Positions 57,799 through 64,000 of a stretch of DNA of 64,000 nucleotides are shown in pieces. The first letter of the stretch is position 1, and each line of letters begins with the position of its first letter. Origin of the DNA: Tubiluchus corallicola (taxonomy: Eukaryota > Priapulida > Priapulimorpha > Priapulimorphida > Tubiluchidae). The notes beneath the pieces are model-generated. The model saw nothing but the letters and a program-made list of their open reading frames with translations. It was not told the origin of the DNA and did not search any database. The stretch spans positions 246,001 to 310,000 of the forward strand of contig JAQGDQ010000213.1 of assembly GCA_030141605.1 (NCBI GenBank), given 5' to 3'. Position numbers and translations under genes: made by a program.

Positions 57799-60700
57799 GT
57801 AAGGCAAAGATGTTAATGTCGTCATTTTATTGGCACTGCTCTATATCAGCAGTCAGCTGCTAAATTTGCATGGCGAACACGCAGCTCATTATTTCATTAT
57901 TATTTATCATGTATTTAAAATATCTTGTAGTACCTGAATAGAAACTAGAAAGCCCTTTCTTAGCCTCAAGCAGATTTTTTTATTGTCAGGAACTTTTGCC
58001 CTAACGAGCCTCACCAGCTGAATATGTGACTATAATGAAAACTTTTGCTACGGATGATGTATTTATGTTGTTGATATTTAAGTTACAGTATGGCAAATTA
58101 TCGCTGTGGTATATTTTCGTAGAAAGTTCTTTTAGACGGTGCACAAATCTCTCTGGCGGCATTTAAATCTTAAAATTGTATTGCTATTATCAAATTTTAT
58201 ATCTTGCTTATTGACGTTTTTTTCTGCGTTAGGTTTATTCTGCCTCCCTCAGTCCTTGTCATTGGTTTATAGATCCAGCAGTGTCGCTTTACGTCTGAGC
58301 CTTTAAATCTGGCTTTTTTCGTCTGGCTTCTTAGCTGTAGAATTCTTTACTAGAAAATGTATTTTACAGTTAACTAAAATTTTCATATACATCAAGAATG
58401 CGTCAATAGATACCTTGTGTCATTAATTAATTGTAAGGACAAACATATTCTTGACCTATCTTCATATTTTTTATTTTTAACTATAACCCTTTACATTGGC
58501 CATTGCATTTCTTTTAGAAGTTTTGTATGAAAATTTTTTTGCTCTCTGCTCTGGTAACTTCCTTATATGTTTGTATTTCGCTGTTGTAACTAAACCTTGT
58601 TTATATGGGAAGTGAATATTCACTGACAAGCCTCTACGTTATTGGTAAATATTAAACAGCAAAAATGTTTGTGGTTCTCCCACAAACGGTAGAAAAGGGC
58701 GAAATACCATCAATGTTTGAGTCTTTTAATGTGTGATAACTTGAGTTGGAACAAATCGAGTGGCAAGCGGTTAGGTCGGCTGCAAAAACTGTTTTTTAAA
58801 TACATATGTATTTCTAGAATACGATAGTCTATAGTATTGTAAGGTACCGCGCACAGTGTAGTGTAACGCATCATACATCATACAGAAAAATGTTCAGCGT
58901 AACTTTATCTATTTATAGCAGAGAAGTGCCTGTACATGTATTGTATTTACTAACAGTCTTAAGCTGCCTCTGGTTTGTTGAAATAAGTGAGACAACCTAA
59001 TTACATATCACAACCCTTTGGCGTAGCAGACTGAGATTGTTTAACCTAACTGTTGAATCATGTATGGATGTGCAAAAAACTTTTTTACAGATTTAGCCCA
59101 TATCTCGGTTACTGTTTGCTTTTATATTTCTTATTTCCGCTGAAATATTAATCCGCAAATCGTATTTCGTAACTTGCATTATCACTTGGTTGTTAGAATA
59201 TTCGTATTGCGAGCTTTGGTCTTCGGATACTAGTTACTGGTCTATTGTCACATCCAACTCGCTTCAAATACGCACTGAAGTCGCGAGTGAAAGCTTCAGC
59301 AAGAAGTCATTAAGGCTAGCAAGCTTGCGCATAGGTTTCTGCAAAATGTAGATACAATTTTTGGAAGGTTCTGCGCAATGAAGTTAATGCTAAACTGGCT
59401 CGGTCAAACAAAACTGAGAATGCTAGTGGGGCTAAGGACATATATGAGTTCTGGAAAGAGCATCATAAAAACTTAGTTAATTCTTTAGATAACAAGGATC
59501 TTCCAAAAGTTTTAATGTTAAGCTTTACTAGAAAACTTGATACCAGCATAAACGATTTTACTCCTTGTGAAATTCAGCATGTAATTAAATGCAAGTTGAA
59601 ACAACATAAATCAGCTGGAGCTGATAGTGTGTCTGCTTTCAGTGTCACTTCGTTTATTGTTCCTCTGTTGTTAACACTTATCTCTCAATTTTATTCAGTT
59701 CAATCTCATCGGCATAGGTTTGCACCTGTGAAACTATGTGTTCTGTACTTGTACCTGTTGTCAAGAACAAAAATTTAACCATTACTGAATGTAATAATTA
59801 TAAACCTATGTAGTTTTAAGATCGGTTTTCAGTAAAAATCCCTAGACACGTTATTCTAATTTGATATTCTTGTCATCTTGAGTCTAGTGAGAACCAGTTT
59901 AGTTTTAAAACTAAACTTGGCACTGAGACTTGCGTATATGTACTTAACGAGTTGCTCATTTTTATATAAACAGGAATTCTCCCATAAATCTGCTTTTTAT
60001 CGATGCCTCAAAGGTATTTGACCATATCAACTTCTACAAAAATTCATAAGTGACACTGAACTGTCTAGCATCATTCTGAAATTCTTAACATACTTTTACT
60101 GTAATTTGCCCAGGGTAACTATTTGTCTGTAATTTTTTTTGTCCATATTGATCAAGGTGGGATTTTGTCAACACCATTTTTCAATTATTACTTTAAAAAT
60201 CTTATCGTTTCTCTGAACAACGCACAATGGGCTGTAGAATTAACCCGTGTATTCCTAATCATCTGATGTATGCTGTTATGTCTGGTTAATGACTAGTACA
60301 AATAGTTCTATGCAAAGTCTAATTGATATGAGACGTTATGAATGTTTTGCTTCTGAGTTTGTTATTAATCATTAACACCCACAAAACTAAATTGCTGACT
60401 ATTAAACCTTATACTGTAATATGAACAAAATTCCTAGTGGTCACAGTATGCACTATATAATGATTGTATGATCTAATCTGTCTCTGCAGAGAAATATCTG
60501 GGACGCATTATTCACATCACTGGCAGTAATAATAATAATATTAGAACACATAAATTATGTTAGCTGAAGTTAGAAGACAAAACTTTGATGTTCAGGATCT
60601 ATTGTACTAGTGTTTGTGGAGCGGCTTTGTGGAGAAAGGTCTTTGCATGTACTTTTAATGATATTTAAGTCACATATAACAAACGTATAAGGAAATTGTT

Positions 60701-61510
60701 TTCTCTTCCTTATCATTGCAGTGCAAAGGAAGTGACAGTGAATCTTGCTGTCTGTTAATTTTGATGTGTTGCTAAGGATATGTTCATTTTCTGTAAGATC
60801 GCAGCTTGAAACGAGCGATAACACCTATCTAAGATGCTTCAGGCGTTCTGATGATATCGCACCTGGTAAAGTTTACAGTAGATGGAAGGACAATTCTTGT
60901 ACTGTATATCACACCTCTATCAGGCCTATCTGTAGTACTTCATCTATGTACATAATTTTTTTAATTTATTAATTAGATAAACTCTCATTTATCTTTTATC
61001 ATTTTACTGTGTGAAACTAACTTTATAAAAGTTTTTCATGTCTAAAATAAAAGTGAAATTGATGGCGGTTTTTTAACCACTCTATTTTCCATAGAATCGT
61101 GTTTATTAGTCCTATAATTACCCACATAGCTATGTGATATGTCTGTTCTTCATTTTTTATTAGTTAGAATAGACGTGGAAGAAGGTGAAGAATTTAATTC
61201 AATAGAGCTTTGACAGCAAGACTTTATCGAGAGGTGCACGCAACAAATATTGACTGTAAATGAGATATGTAACCATGGTAAAGTAGAACCCTAGTGATTT
61301 AATCTGAGGCCATATGACAGACACCTTATTGTGTAAACATCTTGTAAACTTCTTTGTTTACAGATGAATAAAGAGAGGAAAGCCCCGCTTGCTCGTATCA
61401 TTGAACTGGAACAATACTACGAAGAGCTCAAACTTTTTGAAGAAGAATTAACAGCCAGAAAGAGCAAGAAAGATGATAAGAAGGACAAGAAAAAGAAGTC
61501 AAAATCTTAA
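56563..61510 (+). CDS. Acidic, Thr/Glu-rich protein of 460 aa with coiled-coil/polybasic C terminus; function unknown
   Basis: Exons are 56563-57798 and 61364-61510, joined in phase 0 (GAG|GTAAGG, TTTGTTTACAG). The ATG at 56563 has good context (GAAATGG); the frame is open only from 56524 and no acceptor lies between, so translation probably starts here. Residues 1-412 look disordered and acidic, rich in E, S, T and V. One conserved-looking patch is EDGCIYTVVRTDDGQEITTH (about 70-89), perhaps a small beta motif. KAEWAKMTKAPPPPLDSDE leads to exon 2, where IIELEQYYEELKLFEEEL is a probable coiled coil, followed by a Lys-rich end (KSKKDDKKDKKKKSKS). I do not recognise the family. The same charged style as the Lgl tail, and an acceptor-like site at 56590 that would keep the frame from Lgl exon 26, mean it could be a 3' part of the Lgl locus. 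Confidence 0.6.
58697..58805 (-). repeat. 109-bp dispersed repeat, copy B (inverted)
   Basis: It is the reverse complement of copy A (53060-53168), with 7 substitutions counted by eye. Together the two arms enclose the large exon at 56563-57798. Confidence 0.9.
59365..60850 (+). pseudogene. Decayed non-LTR (CR1/Jockey-like) reverse transcriptase
   Basis: Pieces in all three + frames follow the order of a non-LTR RT: linker DIYEFWKEHHKNL (about 59436), KLKQHKSAGADSVSAFS (RT motif around the SxGxD word), SENQFSFKTKLGTETCVYVL (about 59890-59947), QGGILSTPFFNYY (about 60155-60190), then NHLMYAVM at about 60257-60280 where an active enzyme has the YADD box. After that come EKYLGRII (about 60489), FRIYCTSVCGAALW (about 60590) and LFSLPYHCSAKEV (about 60700). 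Stops, frameshifts and the broken YADD show it is dead. It is inserted in an intron of the 460-aa ORF in sense orientation. Confidence 0.82.
61364..61510 (+). CDS. 460-aa protein, exon 2 (residues 413-460, terminal)
   Basis: It encodes MNKERKAPLARIIELEQYYE, then a charged helix and a poly-Lys end, with TAA at 61508-61510. The acceptor is TTTGTTTACAG. Lgl exon 26 (phase 1) cannot join it directly, because a stop would follow in the third codon. Confidence 0.8.
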   Translation: MNKERKAPLARIIELEQYYEELKLFEEELTARKSKKDDKKDKKKKSKS

Positions 61511-64000
61511 AAAAATATTAGCTGTAACTATTTAATTATCTCTTTGTGATTGCTAATGAAAACATGTGAAAGTCACTCTGTATTGTGGACATTTCCATTG
61601 TATTTTGTGGCAATTATATATATTCTACCGTTAAATGTGAAACTAACACTTGGCAAAACCATTCATATAGTACTTTCATTTAGTTGTTCTTATATGTTGC
61701 GTCTTAAAATATCGGATTTGGTCAATAGCAAAATTAAAACTACCTGTGAATGGATGAAAAAAAGGCTTCGACATTTAGGGAAATGTTAAATATCTCAGTG
61801 CATGCTTAAACAATAAACAAGTCTATGACCAAAAAAATAGTTAAATATAGCAAATTCTAAAATTTTCTCGCTCAAAATGTTGGTCTCTTGACTGTGCATA
61901 TATTACTATGGCCATTATATTTTTCACTGGTTATGGTTTTGCTTGTAGTATAAAATACATATTGCCAAGTGTAAAATAATACACTAAGCTCTTTAGCACA
62001 TGTTTTTGTGCAATACTAGTATAATTTGAAAGCTTATAAAACTGAATTACCATGGCAACGCTTCTGTGTGTTTTGCTATTGATGTCTATGTGAACTTTAT
62101 GTAATGTTATTGACAAGAATCTTTCAATGCACAGTAATTCATTAGATATCTGTTGTATTTGCCTCTGTACTTAGTGTAATTCTTAGTTAAGTTATTTCTG
62201 ACATGCAGTTTTAAAACAGTTTGGAATTTGTAATTCAAAAGGGGTTTTGACATTTGTAGAGGTAAATATTCCGAATGCATATTTTTCACAAGCAATTTGT
62301 GCATATCTTCAGCTATTGTATAGTTTTACAAACATATTATAGTCATATATTGTTAGCCTTAAATTTTCGTAGCACACGTTTTTGAAATTTGTTCATCTTT
62401 TCTGTACAAAGCCATTTTGGTAACTTGGATCAGCCAGATGAGAAAATAAAATTCCTTGGTGAAAGTTCCATTAGCAAGATTATTTTCCATGATTTAATGG
62501 CCTTGTTTTGCTTGCAGCCAATAACAATTTAAAATGTTTTTTGTATTGTATTATATCATCTGAAGAGAATTTTGTTTTTGTAAAATGTTTATATATATAC
62601 ATATTATATATTTCAACCTTGAAGTGTTTAGTTACAGTTAACTTAGTCTAGAGTTTAGATTAGTTTGTACGGTTATAACTTTGTGTTTTGATGGATCATG
62701 TTCATATTTGCATTGTGTTAAACACTACAGCAGATTACAATGAATGTGCATTGTGGTCTGCAGCTGTGCACTGTCGTTATGCTTGATAACTTTGTCTGAT
62801 AGAATAATTAAAACTGCCATCGCAAATTCCATGTTTTTTCTTTCTTTAGTGTGTGTAAGTGGCAGTGGAAGGCCATACCTACAATTAAACTAAAACTGCC
62901 ATTGTAATTCTACGGTTTTCTCCAAGTGTGTGTAAATGGCAATGTGCAGCTGCTATGTCTCCATCAGCTCTCTAGTAACACGTTTTTCCAAGCTCACTCT
63001 TTTTTGCTATGGCTTTCCTTTATAATTAATGTAAGCATAATTATTATTGTGATTGTTGAAATACATGTGTTACAGATTGTAAGATACTATAAAGGTGGAG
63101 CCACATGTTTAACCTTAGTGTGTCAGAGATTGTAGCACACTCAGGTGCCACCTCGTATTTGATCTTTCATTTACATATACCTTTAAGTAGTTGTGGTAAT
63201 GCTGCCTTCATTTTGTATGGCTAACATATATTTCCAGTTCTCGTTCTGTGTTTAATGCATGCGAAAGTAAATGCAGACACCCGTAATACTGTTGTGACGT
63301 GATAATTACATAAATTAACTTAAATAAAATTTCTGATCTATTTGTAGATTTAATTCATATTTTTTGCGAGAAGTGAGATTGTAATAAATTTTTTATGTAC
63401 TTTTTGTTACAATATTTATGGTTCGTGCCAGTTCTATCCCAGGTGTTTGTGATTTTTTGAGAAAGCAATTATATAAACCAATAATGTAATACCCTTTTTA
63501 ACACGTGCACTTTTATGATTTTATAACACATTTTGTGACATGCCTTTGTTCGTGTTCATTGCCACCGTTATCAAGATACATTGAAATTTGTTTTTACTAC
63601 TATTATTCGTATAACTAGCATAATTTCTAATGTTCTATAATACATGTTTCAGTTAGTTGTAAAATTTCATTGCTTAACATTTGTTTAAATGCCAGTTTAG
63701 AACATTTATAGTGTCTATCAGTGTATAGTGCATCTGAATGGTAAAGCGTTAACTCTAGGAGGATCATGTCAAGCATTGCTGCTTGTATTAATTAATATCA
63801 TGGCAACTATTGGTAAATAAAATGCACAACACAGTGATGGTTTGTAAATGTTTTTTTGTATATTTATATATATATATATATATATGATGTAAAATTTAAA
63901 AATTACCATCACCATCTAATTTATCACGTCACTAATCACATATGCTGTTGTACTTGAACCTTTGCCTTGAAAAGAAACTATTATTCAAAAGGATTGTGAA
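61511..64000. other. 3' UTR and downstream region
   Basis: AT-rich, with AATAAA-type signals at about 62445, 63325, 63381 and 63817 and a (TA)n tract at about 63858-63884. Short open frames look random. No further gene is recognised before the window ends. Confidence 0.5.
63858..63884. repeat. (TA)n microsatellite
   Basis: An alternating TA tract of about 27 bases. Confidence 0.9.

Larger units (their letters stand above)
57799..61363. other. Intron of the 460-aa ORF
   Basis: It contains the second arm of the 109-bp inverted repeat (58697-58805) and a decayed non-LTR reverse transcriptase (59365-60850). The rest is AT-rich without recognised features. Confidence 0.6.

Noticed and set aside
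1-64000. CRISPR arrays, bacterial operons or phage genes
   Set aside because: The sequence is animal: spliced genes and microsatellites, no spacer-repeat arrays or prokaryotic gene order.

Overview
The window is AT-rich animal (metazoan) genomic DNA. Introns with GT-AG (twice GC-AG) borders, long introns carrying microsatellites and decayed retrotransposon pieces, and a lethal giant larvae (Lgl) gene with its aPKC-target box all say animal. Tandem secreted pentraxins and a single Lgl gene fit an invertebrate. I cannot fix the phylum from the sequence alone. All recognised genes are on the + strand.

Layout. (1) 0.8-7.5 kb: two tandem four-exon genes for secreted pentraxin-family (C-reactive-protein-like) proteins, each exactly 264 aa, with identical intron phases and about 40 % identity by eye. 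(2) 7.5-11.8 kb: intergenic, with a frameshifted non-LTR retrotransposon endonuclease relic and a perfect CTCF-core-like site. (3) 11.8-52.8 kb: a lethal(2) giant larvae orthologue of 26 coding exons, predicted 1,253 aa, with very large introns. It carries three Lys/Glu-rich expansions: in the first beta-propeller, in the linker after the phosphorylation box, and in the C-terminal tail. It also has a GC-AG intron, a candidate 57-nt in-frame cassette exon with a GC donor, a duplicated pair of tail exons, and Arg in place of the first of the three conserved aPKC-target serines. (4) 56.5-61.5 kb: a two-exon acidic ORF of 460 aa with a coiled-coil/polybasic C terminus that I do not recognise. It is either a separate gene or a 3' extension/alternative-promoter product of the Lgl locus. 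Its intron holds a decayed non-LTR reverse transcriptase, and its large first exon lies between two inverted copies of a 109-bp repeat. (5) 61.5-64 kb: long AT-rich 3' region with several poly(A) signals.

Functionally, the pentraxins are expected to be secreted pattern-recognition lectins. Lgl is a cytosolic/cortical scaffold of basolateral polarity. There is no sign that the two are a functional cluster. The points most worth following are the remodelled Lgl (lost phosphosite, K/E insertions, cassette exon, tail-exon duplication) and the identity of the 460-aa downstream ORF.
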